Part shown: positions 42,898 to 51,239 of the stretch, in pieces
How the letters are laid out: the number at the start of each line of letters is the position of its first letter
How positions within the stretch are numbered: the stretch's first letter is position 1
DNA from: PVC group bacterium
Lineage (GTDB): Bacteria; Verrucomicrobiota; Kiritimatiellia; CAIKKV01
Assembly: GCA_945898015.1 (NCBI GenBank)
Contig: CAMDGM010000012.1
Span: 18,811 to 82,810, forward strand
Direction: 5' to 3'
Length of the DNA stretch: 64,000 nt
Made by a program: the position numbers and the translations under genes
Notes under the pieces: generated by a model
Seen by the model: only the letters and a program-made list of their open reading frames with translations
Told to the model about the DNA's origin: nothing
Databases searched by the model: none

Positions 42898-43568
42898 ATA
42901 CTGGGCCCACCATTATCAAGCGGGGCGGCTTTATCTCATTTGAAGGACCTGAGGGTTGTGGAAAGTCCACCCAGGGGCGGATTCTGGCCGATCGCATTAA
43001 GGCGAAAGGCTATTCGGTGGTGTGTACCCGTGAACCGGGTGGAACCCGAACCGGCGAATTGATTCGTGAGATTCTCCAGCATGACAAGGCAGGCGAAGCT
43101 CTTGTTCCCGAGGCGGAGATGCTCCTTTTTCTGGCCAGTCGTGCCCAGTTGGTCCGCCAGGTCATTTTGCCGGCGTTGGAATCCGGCACGTGGGTGATTA
43201 GCGACCGTTTTATGGACTCTACGGTGGCTTATCAGGGGTATGGCCGCGGCTTTGATCCTGAACGGATCATGGACTTTAATAAGTTCGCCGTGGGCGCCGT
43301 GGTCCCGGATCTGACGCTGCTCCTGGATTTGGAAGTGAAGGAGGGGTTTGCGCGAATGGCTGAACGCAACCGCCGCACGGGCGTGGCGCATGACCGGATG
43401 GAACGGGAGTCGGTGGACTTTCATGAACGCATGAGGCAGGGATATCTCGCCCTGGCCCGGCGCATGCCGGATCGAATCCGTGTCGTCGGGGCCGCCCGGA
43501 GTCCGGAGATTGTGTCGGAGGAGATTTGGAAGGTGGTTAGCGATGTCCTCGACTGCGCCCACGAATAA
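42894..43568 (+). CDS. tmk: thymidylate kinase
   Basis: A 224-residue enzyme that phosphorylates dTMP to dTDP. The P-loop FEGPEGCGKSTQ near residues 16-27, the REPGGT motif, SDRFMDSTVAYQGYGRG and the LID region ERNRRTG are all present. The ATG overlaps the stop of the L,D-transpeptidase, and its last 26 bases overlap the holB start. The tmk-holB order is widespread in bacteria and supports both identifications. It is a cytoplasmic housekeeping enzyme of DNA precursor supply. Confidence 0.95.
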   Translation: MNTGPTIIKRGGFISFEGPEGCGKSTQGRILADRIKAKGYSVVCTREPGGTRTGELIREILQHDKAGEALVPEAEMLLFLASRAQLVRQVILPALESGTWVISDRFMDSTVAYQGYGRGFDPERIMDFNKFAVGAVVPDLTLLLDLEVKEGFARMAERNRRTGVAHDRMERESVDFHERMRQGYLALARRMPDRIRVVGAARSPEIVSEEIWKVVSDVLDCAHE

Positions 43569-44532
43569 TGTGTTTGAGGATATCCGGCGTGCGTGGGAGC
43601 GTGATCGACTCGCACAGGCGTATATTCTGGTCGGACCGGTGCGCGGATCGGCCCTGGCGCTGGCAAGGCGCATTTTGTCGCTCCTGTTCTGCGAGGCCAC
43701 GGCCGGCCGGCCGTGTGGCGCCTGCCCCGGCTGCCGGGGTGCCGAAGAGGGCCGACTTGCGGATGTCTTGTTCCTGGAGCCGGTGAAGGCCGCCCAGCTG
43801 ATTGATGTGGAACAGGTGCGCACCCTCAACCTGTTTGCGGGGCAGACGTCGTACGGGGGAGGCTGGAAGGCGGGTGTGCTGCTCTACGCCGACCGCATGA
43901 CGCCCTCGGCGGCTAACGCCTTTTTAAAAGTTCTTGAGGAACCGCCGCCCCGAACCTTCTTTCTTCTGCTGACCGACCAACCTCATGGTGTGCTTCCAAC
44001 CATTTTGTCCCGCTGTCAAAAGGTGGTTTTGCCGTCTGATCAGGAAGCCCTTCGCCCGTGGATGGATTCCGTGGCGGAGCTGTCTGAGGATCGGAATGCC
44101 GGAGGATTGGCAGGCTTGGCAGGGGCTTCGAAATTAGGCGTTTTATTGGAGAAAAAGCGTAAAGAGATTGAAAAGGTTGAAGCGGAAGCCGCCGGTGATT
44201 TGAACACGGATGAAGACGAGGACCGGTTGAAAGCGCGTATTACCGCCCGGTATAAGGAGTCTCGCAGTTTGGCGCTACGGGCGCTTCTCCTGTGGCATCG
44301 CGACGTGATGGCCGCCGTGAGCGGCGCGGACACCTCTTTATTTGTTTATGCGGACCATCTGGGGCGGATTCGTGAATTGGCTTCCCGAGTGACACTGTCC
44401 GAGGCTTTGATTCGCGTGGACACCGTGGAAGACATGCAGACGCAGCTCGATCAAAACATCAATGAGGACATGGTGCTGGAAGCCGGGCTGACCCGTTTGT
44501 CGGGCTTGGAGGCGACTCTGTCAAAACGGTGA
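43543..44532 (+). CDS. holB: DNA polymerase III delta prime subunit
   Basis: A 329-residue clamp-loader subunit. It has the AAA+ fold with a degenerate P-loop (VGPVRGSALALARR), as expected of delta prime, which does not hydrolyse ATP. The zinc cysteines are FCEATAGRPCGACPGC, and LKVLEEPP and ILSRCQ (the SRC arginine-finger motif) are diagnostic. The C-terminal 150 residues are charged and helical. The ATG at 43543 lies inside the tmk gene with AAGGTGG upstream; the frame before it is not homologous. It closes the aspS operon and works in replication by loading the beta clamp. Confidence 0.9.
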   Translation: MSSTAPTNNVFEDIRRAWERDRLAQAYILVGPVRGSALALARRILSLLFCEATAGRPCGACPGCRGAEEGRLADVLFLEPVKAAQLIDVEQVRTLNLFAGQTSYGGGWKAGVLLYADRMTPSAANAFLKVLEEPPPRTFFLLLTDQPHGVLPTILSRCQKVVLPSDQEALRPWMDSVAELSEDRNAGGLAGLAGASKLGVLLEKKRKEIEKVEAEAAGDLNTDEDEDRLKARITARYKESRSLALRALLLWHRDVMAAVSGADTSLFVYADHLGRIRELASRVTLSEALIRVDTVEDMQTQLDQNINEDMVLEAGLTRLSGLEATLSKR

Positions 44533-44552
44533 GCACGGGTGGATTAATTAGC

Positions 44553-44581
44553 TTGTGCGAACGGGCGTATTTCGGTAGTGT
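44553..44581 (+). promoter_or_regulatory. weak candidate promoter for rpmB
   Basis: TTGTGC (44553-44558), 17 bases and TAGTGT (44576-44581), 32 bases before the rpmB ATG. Spacing is ideal but hexamer matches are modest, so this is tentative. Confidence 0.3.
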
Positions 44582-44613
44582 AACTGTTCGTTTTTTCTAA
44601 GGAGCTATCAGTC

Positions 44614-44841
44614 ATGTCAAATGTTTGCGAAAAGTGTGGGAAAAAGACCGAGGTTGGCAGCCGTATTGTTCGCCATGGTTTGGCGAAGAAAAAGGGCGGC
44701 ATTGGCATGCATACGACCGGCATTTCCAAGCGGACGTTCAAGCCGAACCTGCAGAAAGTCCGCATCCTGGACAATGGCACGGTTCGCCGTTGCAAGATTT
44801 GCGCGCAGTGCCTCAAGCATGGCTTGATTCAGAAGGCGTAG
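44614..44841 (+). CDS. rpmB: 50S ribosomal protein L28
   Basis: A 75-residue basic ribosomal protein. CEKCGKKTEVGSRIVRHG at the start and the C-terminal CKICAQC pair give the zinc-binding (cysteine-containing) form of bL28. The central TGISKRTFKPNLQKVRI is the most conserved part of the family. TAAGGAG lies about 12 bases before the ATG. It is a single gene between the aspS operon and the dihydrouridine synthase on the opposite strand; bL33, often next to it, is absent. Two hairpins follow its stop. Confidence 0.93.
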   Translation: MSNVCEKCGKKTEVGSRIVRHGLAKKKGGIGMHTTGISKRTFKPNLQKVRILDNGTVRRCKICAQCLKHGLIQKA

Positions 44842-44846
44842 AAGGC

Positions 44847-44899
44847 TGGCGTCCAGAGGGACGCCATGGTTACACGGGCAGGGACGCTAACGCGTCCCT
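44847..44899. repeat. two adjacent palindromes after rpmB (possible terminator or REP-like)
   Basis: TGGCGTCC-AGAG-GGACGCCA (44847-44866) and AGGGACGC-TAAC-GCGTCCCT (44880-44899) are two perfect 8-base stems sharing the GGACGC word. No T-run follows the first. The second lies within the end of the dihydrouridine synthase gene. They could end transcription from both sides or be a dispersed palindromic repeat. Confidence 0.5.
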
Positions 44900-45856
44900 C
44901 AGCTCGCGGGGGCCCGGGATGGTGAGCAGTTTCACCATCGCGGGCCTTTCCATTTTCAGCAGGGGACGCAGGTAGAGCGGTATCCATTTACGGAATAGAA
45001 TGCCCCCTTTTTCGGGCCCATACAGTTCGGAATGCCGGTCAAAATGGTGTAAGGTCAGGGTCAGGATTTCCGCTTTGCCGGGCTTGGGGAAGGGGGGACG
45101 TCCCGCAATAGCCTGAGTAATGTCCCGGATTAGCCAGGGGTTTCGCATCGCACCCCGGCCGATCATGATGGCGGCGCAGCCTGAAGTGGCCAGTCGCATG
45201 ACGGCCGTTTCCGGAGTGGAAATATCGCCATTTCCGATGACCGGGATGCCGGGAATTGTGGCCGCAATGGCCGCGATGGCAGTCCAGTCGGCTTGCCCGC
45301 CGAAGCTTTGAACCGCCGTGCGGCCGTGAACCGTCAGGGCGCTGATGCCAGCTTCTGCCAGGCGGCGTGCCAGGTCCTGGCCGATGAGTGTGTGGTCATC
45401 CCAGCCCAGACGGATTTTGGCGGTGACGGGTACGGTTACCGCTTTGATCACTCGCTCGGCGATCTCCACCGCAAGATCAGGGGTCTTAAGAAGGCCGGCC
45501 CCGGCACCCCGAAAGGAGATTTTTTTTTGCGGACAGCCCATATTGAGGTCGATTAATCGGGCGCCATGGTCCTGTAGCCATCGGGCGGCATCGGCCATCA
45601 ACGGTGGGTCTTTCCCGTAAATCTGCCATCCGAGCGGTTGGTCTTCAGGGCCGGTGGCCAGAATCCACTGTTTTTTCTTTTCCCGGCCGAGCAGCAGTCC
45701 TCCGGGTCGAATCATTTCCGAGAAGGCCAGTCCCAATCCGCCCCGGTCCCGGATCAGGTTGCGAAATGGCAAATCGCTGTAACCGGCCAGAGGCGCCAGT
45801 ACCACGGGCGATGGGAATGCCAAAGCTCCGATGCGGAATGAGGGGGCGGTAGACAT
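44870..45856 (-). CDS. tRNA-dihydrouridine synthase
   Basis: A 328-residue flavoenzyme that reduces uridines in tRNA to dihydrouridine. The N-terminal VVLAPLAGYSDLPFR, the IDLNMGCPQKK motif, TAKIRLGWDDH, TVHGRTA, GNGDI and IGRGAMRNPW follow the order of the DusB-like branch. The length fits. Its 3' end runs into the second palindrome after rpmB. It is divergent from hisB, with 64 bases between the two starts, and has only a poor ribosome site. It acts in the cytoplasm; the target position cannot be assigned from sequence alone. Confidence 0.9.
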   Translation of the reverse strand: MSTAPSFRIGALAFPSPVVLAPLAGYSDLPFRNLIRDRGGLGLAFSEMIRPGGLLLGREKKKQWILATGPEDQPLGWQIYGKDPPLMADAARWLQDHGARLIDLNMGCPQKKISFRGAGAGLLKTPDLAVEIAERVIKAVTVPVTAKIRLGWDDHTLIGQDLARRLAEAGISALTVHGRTAVQSFGGQADWTAIAAIAATIPGIPVIGNGDISTPETAVMRLATSGCAAIMIGRGAMRNPWLIRDITQAIAGRPPFPKPGKAEILTLTLHHFDRHSELYGPEKGGILFRKWIPLYLRPLLKMERPAMVKLLTIPGPRELRDALASLPV

Positions 45857-45920
45857 GAAGATAGCCTATCAGAACATCAGGCGGACTCAAATTTTTATCG
45901 CATCGCCAGGGAAGCATGGT

Positions 45921-46523
45921 ATGATGAGCTTTATTATGAAGCACAGAACGGCTAAGCAAGCGCGAAAGACGCGGGAGACCGACATTTCGGTTATCTTGGA
46001 CTTGGATGGCGAGGGCAAGGCCTCGATCCGAACCGGAATCGGGTTTATGGATCATATGTTGGAGCTATTGGCCAAGCATGCGCTGGTCGATCTCACGGTC
46101 CGGGCAAAAGGGGATCTTAATGTGGATGACCATCATACCGTGGAGGACCTCGGTCTGGCGCTGGGCGATGCCTTGAATCAGGCGCTGGGTGACCGAAAGG
46201 GAATTGTCCGTTACGGATGGTGCCTGTTGCCGATGGATGACTCTCTGGCGACAGCGGCTTTGGACTTGGGGGGGCGCCCATTTCTGGTTTACGAGACGAT
46301 TCACAAGAAGAAGATTAAGACATTTGATGTCAATTTGGTTGAGGAATTTTTCCGGGCGTTCAGCATTCAGGCGCGACTCAACCTGCATCTGGCCCAGAAA
46401 TACGGCAAGGATCCTCATCACGGGTATGAGGCCATGTTTAAAGCCGTGGCTCGTGCCTTGCGCATGGCGTGCGCCCGGGACCCCCGTGTCAAGGGCGTGC
46501 CGTCCAGCAAAGGGCGCATCTGA
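45921..46523 (+). CDS. hisB: imidazoleglycerol-phosphate dehydratase
   Basis: A 200-residue histidine biosynthesis enzyme that dehydrates imidazoleglycerol phosphate. FMDHMLELLAKH and DDHHTVEDLGLALGDAL are the manganese-binding motifs; the second half repeats the fold with DPHHGYEAMFKA. AGGGAAG lies six bases before ATG 45921. ATG 45936 would give exactly 195 residues, the usual monofunctional length, and is a real alternative. There is no phosphatase domain, unlike the E. coli fusion. It is followed 39 bases later by hisA; hisH, often between them, is missing here, so the his genes are at least partly scattered. Confidence 0.92.
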   Translation: MMSFIMKHRTAKQARKTRETDISVILDLDGEGKASIRTGIGFMDHMLELLAKHALVDLTVRAKGDLNVDDHHTVEDLGLALGDALNQALGDRKGIVRYGWCLLPMDDSLATAALDLGGRPFLVYETIHKKKIKTFDVNLVEEFFRAFSIQARLNLHLAQKYGKDPHHGYEAMFKAVARALRMACARDPRVKGVPSSKGRI

Positions 46524-46562
46524 TCCTTGTAACCGTGTTTTCCCCTGTACAGGAATCAAACG

Positions 46563-47291
46563 ATGTTGATGATTATTCCGGCGATTGACCTTAAAAACGG
46601 CCGCTGCGTAAGGCTTCGTCAGGGCCGGATTGAAGAAATGACGGTCTATTCTGACGATCCGGTTGCCATGGCCCGGCACTGGGAATCGGAAGGGGCGCGG
46701 TTTCTCCATGTGGTGGATTTAGACGGGGCATTCGAGAAGCGTCCGGTTCACACGGAAATGACGGGGGCGATTGCCAGAGCGCTCGCCATTCCGGTGGAAC
46801 TGGGTGGCGGGATTCGCACGGCCGAGCAGGTTCGCGACTTGCTGGGGCGGGGGCTTTCCCGGGTTATTCTGGGGACCATGGCCTGTGCAGACCCCGCTGG
46901 CGTGCGGGAGTTGGTCAAGGAATTTGGCGCCGCGATCGCCGTTGGAATTGATGCCCGGAATGGGAAGGTTCAGGTCAAGGGATGGGTCGAGACTACGGAC
47001 GTGACCGCTCTGGATTTGGCTCAGAGCATGGCTCAGGCGGGTGTGCGTACGTTGATCTATACCGATACCGCCACGGACGGGATGCTCGGCGGCCCCAATC
47101 TGGAGGCGGTGCGGACACTGTGCGAAGCGGTTCCCGGTTGCCGGGTGATTGCCTCGGGCGGCGTCTCCGAGCCCGCCCATGTTTCGGATTTGTCGGCGCT
47201 GGGATTGTCCAATCTCGACGGGGTGATTGTCGGGAAAGCCCTTTACGACGGTCGGGCCACCTTGCGCGAGCTTCAAGCGGCCGTGCGTTAA
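46563..47291 (+). CDS. hisA: phosphoribosylformimino-5-aminoimidazole carboxamide ribotide isomerase
   Basis: A 242-residue TIM barrel that isomerises ProFAR in histidine synthesis. IPAIDLKNGRCVRLRQG at the N-terminus carries the first catalytic Asp, GGGIRT the first phosphate site, YTDTATDGMLGGPN the second catalytic Asp, and ASGGVS the second phosphate loop. These distinguish HisA from HisF. It starts 39 bases after hisB and ends 8 bases before the M16 peptidase gene, so the three are probably one transcript. In some bacteria this enzyme (PriA) also serves tryptophan synthesis; no evidence here. Confidence 0.93.
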   Translation: MLMIIPAIDLKNGRCVRLRQGRIEEMTVYSDDPVAMARHWESEGARFLHVVDLDGAFEKRPVHTEMTGAIARALAIPVELGGGIRTAEQVRDLLGRGLSRVILGTMACADPAGVRELVKEFGAAIAVGIDARNGKVQVKGWVETTDVTALDLAQSMAQAGVRTLIYTDTATDGMLGGPNLEAVRTLCEAVPGCRVIASGGVSEPAHVSDLSALGLSNLDGVIVGKALYDGRATLRELQAAVR

Positions 47292-47299
47292 GGAGTGAT

Positions 47300-48583
47300 A
47301 TGGAGCCTGTTCTGAACGTGCTTTCCAATGGCCTGCGTGTGGTGACGTGCCGCATGCCCGCGGTTGAGAGTGTAGCCATCGGCTTGTGGGTCGGGGTTGG
47401 CGGGCGCCACGAAGAGGCCGGCCTTTCGGGGATCAGCCATTATATTGAACACCTGTTGTTCAAGGGCACCCGGACCCGCTCGGCCTCTGCCATTTCACGT
47501 GCGATCGAAGGGCGGGGCGGTGATTTTAATGCGTTCACGCAGGAGGATGCCACCTGCTATTACGTTCGCATGGCGGCGCGACAGGGCGACGTCGCGTTTT
47601 CAATCCTGACCGATATGTACCGTAATCCCCGCTTTGCCGTGGCGGATGTGGACAGCGAACGCGAGGTGATCCGCGACGAAATTCTCATGTATCGGGACCA
47701 ACCTGCGCAGGTGGCGGAAGACCGGCTTGGCGAGCTCCTTTGGGCCGGGCATCCGCTGGGCCGCCCGCTGGTAGGATCCCCCGCCAGTCTGGACCGCATT
47801 AAACGCGGCGATATTGTGACCTATAAAACCGCCGGGTATGTGCCCTCTTCCACGGTGTTGGCGATCGCCGGATGGGTTGACCATGACCGATGGCTCAGTC
47901 GGGTCGAGAAGGCGTTTTCCGATCTTCCGGTCCGGTCGGCGCCCTGTTGTGAGGCGGTGACCGACGGGGTGCTTCAGCAATGCGTGGGGCTCTTGGCAAA
48001 AGAGTCCGAGCAGGCGCACTTGGCATTAGGCTTCCGCGTGTTTGGCCGTGACGATTCACGGCGGCATGCGTTGAAAGTGCTGTCGGTGGTGCTTGGGGAG
48101 AATATGAGCTCACGCCTGTTCCAGGTGATTCGTGAGAAACATGGGCTTGCGTATGCCATCCAATCTTGCACCTCGCATTTTGCCGAAACCGGATCCCTGG
48201 TCATTACGGCGGGGGTTGAGCCGGATAAGGTTCGGCGGGTTTTGACCCTGATTTTCCGGGAATTGAGGAAAATGGCGGAGCGTCCGGTAGGCGGACGTGA
48301 GCTTCAGCGTGCCAAGGATTATTTGACCGGCCAGGTGCGCTTGGGCCTGGAAAGTTCAGGACGCCAAATGAACTGGGCGGGTGAAGCCGTTTCGGCATAT
48401 GGCCGGTTTATCTCGCCGGAGGAAGTCATTGCCGCAATTGAGCAGATTCGGGTCGAGCAGGTGCAGGCCATCGCTCGCTATGTGTTTCGGTCGGCCCGAG
48501 CTAGCCTGGCGGTGGTAGGGCCCGGCCTCGCCGAAGGGCAGGAGTCCAAGTTTGAAGAATGGATTCAGTGCGGGTTGGCGTAA
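47300..48583 (+). CDS. M16-family zinc peptidase (processing-peptidase-like)
   Basis: A 427-residue peptidase with the inverted zinc motif HYIEH (H47, E50, H51) and the second-ligand region SEREVIRDEI. The second domain carries GLAYAIQS and the ENMSSRLFQVIREK stretch typical of bacterial relatives of mitochondrial processing peptidase. The frame extends far upstream into hisA in another frame, but the ATG at 47300 has TAAGGAG upstream and is the family start. No signal peptide is visible, so it probably acts in the cytoplasm on peptides. The link with his genes may be only co-transcription. Confidence 0.9.
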   Translation: MEPVLNVLSNGLRVVTCRMPAVESVAIGLWVGVGGRHEEAGLSGISHYIEHLLFKGTRTRSASAISRAIEGRGGDFNAFTQEDATCYYVRMAARQGDVAFSILTDMYRNPRFAVADVDSEREVIRDEILMYRDQPAQVAEDRLGELLWAGHPLGRPLVGSPASLDRIKRGDIVTYKTAGYVPSSTVLAIAGWVDHDRWLSRVEKAFSDLPVRSAPCCEAVTDGVLQQCVGLLAKESEQAHLALGFRVFGRDDSRRHALKVLSVVLGENMSSRLFQVIREKHGLAYAIQSCTSHFAETGSLVITAGVEPDKVRRVLTLIFRELRKMAERPVGGRELQRAKDYLTGQVRLGLESSGRQMNWAGEAVSAYGRFISPEEVIAAIEQIRVEQVQAIARYVFRSARASLAVVGPGLAEGQESKFEEWIQCGLA

Positions 48584-48615
48584 GCGCGGACCTTCAGAAG
48601 GCTGGATTTCAGACA

Positions 48616-49896
48616 TCAGGACAGAGCGGGCACTTTGTCAAGTCGGCCTTCCCAGGCGGCCTGGAGCAGGGGGGCCATCAGTGATTCCACCTGTTCCGTT
48701 TTCATGGGAACCGGCATGTTTTTGAGTTTGCTTTCCAACGCCGGATCTCGTGCCGCTGTTAGCGCCCGGCGGATGTGTGCCGGATCGAAGCCTGGTAATT
48801 CCGACAGCGCCACCGGCGCGCCAAGACGTTTGTTGAACTCCATGAGCCCAGCCGCCACGACCAGTCCAAGTTCCCGGCCCTGCAGAGCCCCTGTGGGGGC
48901 GGGAATCAGTCCGGCTTTCAGCAATCGTTCTCCCACCAGACGCAGGCGGGATTCGATGGCGTCGGCAAAAAGGACGGTATAATAGGGGTTCAGTAGTCCG
49001 CAGGCCCGCCCGTGGGAGACGACGTCGACGAACGAAAAGCTGTTCAGGTGGGGGCCGTTGGTTCCGCCCGCCATGATGGCGTACCCTCCCAGATCGGTGC
49101 CTAGGCCCACCGCTTCCATGTCTTGGGTTTGACGGGCGTGGATCGCAGGAAGCGCATGGGTCAGGAGTAGCCCGATGCCTGTCAATGAAATCGGGGAAAG
49201 GGTGTTCAGACGGTCTGCAGGGGCACCGAAGAACACTTCCAGATTGTGTGACAGACCATCCAGGATGCCGTCCACCAGGAGGGCCTCGGGTGCGGATTGC
49301 AGCGTATCATAATCGAAGAGAGCGCGAGGCGGGACGATGGCATCGTCAATGATCAGCTTTTTTTGCCCGGCCACCGGGTCGGTGATGTTTGAGTATTTGG
49401 TGAGGTGGGCGGCGGAACCGGCTGCCGTTTGAACGGCCAGCAGGGGGATCAGGTGCGCGCCTGCTTGACTGGCGAACGCTGTGACCTGGCTTGCGCCGAA
49501 TAGGGGGTCGAGGGCCGGGCAGGCGAGTCCCAGCGCGGCTAGGGCGATCGCCGCCTTGGCCGCGTCAATGACGCTGCCGCCGCCGATGGCCACAATGACG
49601 TCGGGATTCGCCTGTAGGATGAGGGCCTCCATGCGATAGACGTCCTCGCGGGGCGAGTTGGGCCGCGCTCCCGCGAAGGCCCGGCCGCCGAGGGTTTCGA
49701 CACCCGCCAGACGCAGGGATGATAGAACGGATTCGGTCAGGGCGTGATGCCAGCCTCCGGTGTTGGCAAAAACGAGTGCCCGGGAGCCCAACTCCCGCGC
49801 GAGACGGCCTGCCTGGGAGAGGACTCCGGAACCGCACACATAGCGGTCGCCTTTGAATGTTTTGAGAAGATCGTGCGCCTGTGTTCGGGCCTCCAT
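48616..49896 (-). CDS. iron-containing alcohol dehydrogenase
   Basis: A 426-residue group III alcohol dehydrogenase that oxidises or reduces an alcohol/aldehyde with NAD(P). AIGGGSVIDAAKAAI is the nucleotide-binding motif. DGILDGLSHNLE supplies an aspartate and histidine of the metal site, and HLNSFSFVDVVSHGRACG the two further histidines. It lies one base after the stop of the unknown gene at 49898, with AAGG upstream, and is the last gene of the six-gene run that starts with the ECF sigma factor. Substrate unknown; the neighbours give no hint of a known fermentation pathway. Confidence 0.87.
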   Translation of the reverse strand: MEARTQAHDLLKTFKGDRYVCGSGVLSQAGRLARELGSRALVFANTGGWHHALTESVLSSLRLAGVETLGGRAFAGARPNSPREDVYRMEALILQANPDVIVAIGGGSVIDAAKAAIALAALGLACPALDPLFGASQVTAFASQAGAHLIPLLAVQTAAGSAAHLTKYSNITDPVAGQKKLIIDDAIVPPRALFDYDTLQSAPEALLVDGILDGLSHNLEVFFGAPADRLNTLSPISLTGIGLLLTHALPAIHARQTQDMEAVGLGTDLGGYAIMAGGTNGPHLNSFSFVDVVSHGRACGLLNPYYTVLFADAIESRLRLVGERLLKAGLIPAPTGALQGRELGLVVAAGLMEFNKRLGAPVALSELPGFDPAHIRRALTAARDPALESKLKNMPVPMKTEQVESLMAPLLQAAWEGRLDKVPALS

Positions 49897-49897
49897 A

Positions 49898-50335
49898 TTA
49901 TGTATCCTTCCGGCGGACGATGATCGAACAGGCGGCCTGATCGATTCGGGACGAGTCGAATTCGTACGTGTACCCGAGGGGTTCCAGCACGCGCCGGTAG
50001 AGAATGTCGCAATGCAGGCAGTATTCCGGGTAGGGGCGGATATGGGTCATGGTGAGGAGCCGGCCCTTGGACGGACAGTGGTGCATCGTGATCCGGAATT
50101 CGCCGGCGTCCTCGTCCAATTCCATGGTGAAATCGGCGGCTTCCTCGTTCAGGGTGCGATTCCAATAGAGCCAGCAGCCCTTGATGCCATGTTCTTTCAC
50201 GAGCTCACGCAAGTTGTTGAGGAAATGATCGGAAATATATTCCCAAAACCCGGTGACGGCTTTTTCCCCGTCGCGGGTTTCCAAAAAGCGGAATAATTCG
50301 CTGTAGGCCGGGATAAACTCGGTACACGAAATCAT
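49898..50335 (-). CDS. conserved-looking protein of unknown function, cysteine-bearing
   Basis: A 145-residue soluble protein without signal peptide. Its second half has HHCPSKGRLL and EYCLHCDILYRRVLE, with cysteines and a Cys-x2-Cys-Asp-like pattern. A last cysteine is in QAACSIIVRR near the C-terminus. This layout faintly recalls the family of L-2-amino-thiazoline-4-carboxylate hydrolases, but I cannot be sure. Its ATG overlaps the stop of the next gene upstream (50332-50335), and it ends one base before the alcohol dehydrogenase, so all three are probably translated together. Function unknown. Confidence 0.7.
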   Translation of the reverse strand: MISCTEFIPAYSELFRFLETRDGEKAVTGFWEYISDHFLNNLRELVKEHGIKGCWLYWNRTLNEEAADFTMELDEDAGEFRITMHHCPSKGRLLTMTHIRPYPEYCLHCDILYRRVLEPLGYTYEFDSSRIDQAACSIIVRRKDT

Positions 50336-50799
50336 AAGCCCCTCCGGTAGAAGCGCTGGGTGTAACGCCCGGTTGTCTCGTCATAATGAAGCAATTCAGC
50401 GTCGAACGGGGTGTTTTCGCAGAGGGTCTTGCCAACCGTCCGCACTGTTTCCACGAAGAGCGGGGAGATGGCGATTTTTTGCGCCCGCATGTGGGTAACG
50501 GCCGGGTTTTCGTGGACGTCGATCTGGAGGTCATCCGGAGTTTCGTGAAACTCGGCGACGCCTCCCTCAAGGGCGAAAATGCGTTCATAGTGCTCGCGCA
50601 GCACGGAAAGGCCTTTTTCTCGCAGCGATTTTGTCAGTGGCGCGTACCAGGCCAGTGTGAATTGACGCAGGTAGTCGCGGACGGCCTGTTCACTGTAATG
50701 TGTCTCAAGGTATTCCAGGCCGGTGTTTAAAGCGCTGTGAAAATCCTTGTGAAGATACGTGTTGTCCGAGGCTTGGCGGTCGATTTTAAGTTTGGCCAT
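50332..50799 (-). CDS. protein of unknown function, possibly a paralogue of its neighbour
   Basis: A 155-residue, soluble, mostly helical protein with the motif DNTYLHKDFHSALNTGLEYL at the start and AVRDYLRQF and FYRRG blocks. Its middle part (DLQIDVHENPAVTHMRAQ) aligns by eye with the HHCPSKGRLL region of the next gene, but without cysteines. Both proteins have a similar length and helix order, so they may be distant paralogues working as a pair. It starts 8 bases after the stop of the secreted protein gene and overlaps its partner by ATGA. TAGGG lies upstream. Function unknown. Confidence 0.7.
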   Translation of the reverse strand: MAKLKIDRQASDNTYLHKDFHSALNTGLEYLETHYSEQAVRDYLRQFTLAWYAPLTKSLREKGLSVLREHYERIFALEGGVAEFHETPDDLQIDVHENPAVTHMRAQKIAISPLFVETVRTVGKTLCENTPFDAELLHYDETTGRYTQRFYRRGL

Positions 50800-50807
50800 G
50801 GAGCGCC

Positions 50808-51239
50808 CTAGTTAGTCAGGTTTAATACGAAAAGAAGTGTTCCCTCGCGCGAGGATATGCCGCCCAGCACAAGCGGCGCGTGCCCGTGAAGTTTGACGTG
50901 TGTCTTGATGACGGCTTGGCGGCCATGGGTCACGGTGATATCCAGGTCGTTGGCCAGGCCTTTGAGTAACACTTTGTAGTTCCCCCCGAAAAGAACGGGT
51001 TTCGACGAGGGTAGGGTAATCGCTTTGGAATCCAGAAGTTTGAAAGAACTGAACGCCAGGCTGCCTTTTGTGAGGGCGGCCACATCTTGCAGTTGAGGGT
51101 CGATCGCCGAGCCCTGTCCGGCCAAAACCATGCGAATCGAAAGAGTTTCAGCGTTGTCGGCGCGGATGGGGCGAGCAACACCGCCCAGAGTCAGCATTAA
51201 CAAGACAGCGGTGAGTCGAATGCTAAGGCGCGTTTTCAT
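50808..51239 (-). CDS. small exported protein of unknown function
   Basis: A 143-residue protein with a clear signal peptide (SIRLTAVLLMLTLGGVARP, cleavage near RADNA). The mature part is rich in hydrophobic beta-strand patterns (SLAFSSFKLLDSK, KPVLFGGNYKVLLKG), probably a beta-sandwich. GGAGG lies five bases before the ATG at 51239, which is inside the anti-sigma candidate gene (17 bases of overlap). A position in a sigma/anti-sigma operon suggests a role in sensing or in the envelope response, but this is inference. No family recognised. Confidence 0.7.
   Translation of the reverse strand: MKTRLSIRLTAVLLMLTLGGVARPIRADNAETLSIRMVLAGQGSAIDPQLQDVAALTKGSLAFSSFKLLDSKAITLPSSKPVLFGGNYKVLLKGLANDLDITVTHGRQAVIKTHVKLHGHAPLVLGGISSREGTLLFVLNLTN

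Noticed and set aside
43543..44532. Possible clamp-loader ATPase defect because the P-loop is degenerate
   Set aside because: Loss of the P-loop is normal in delta prime subunits, so nothing unusual.
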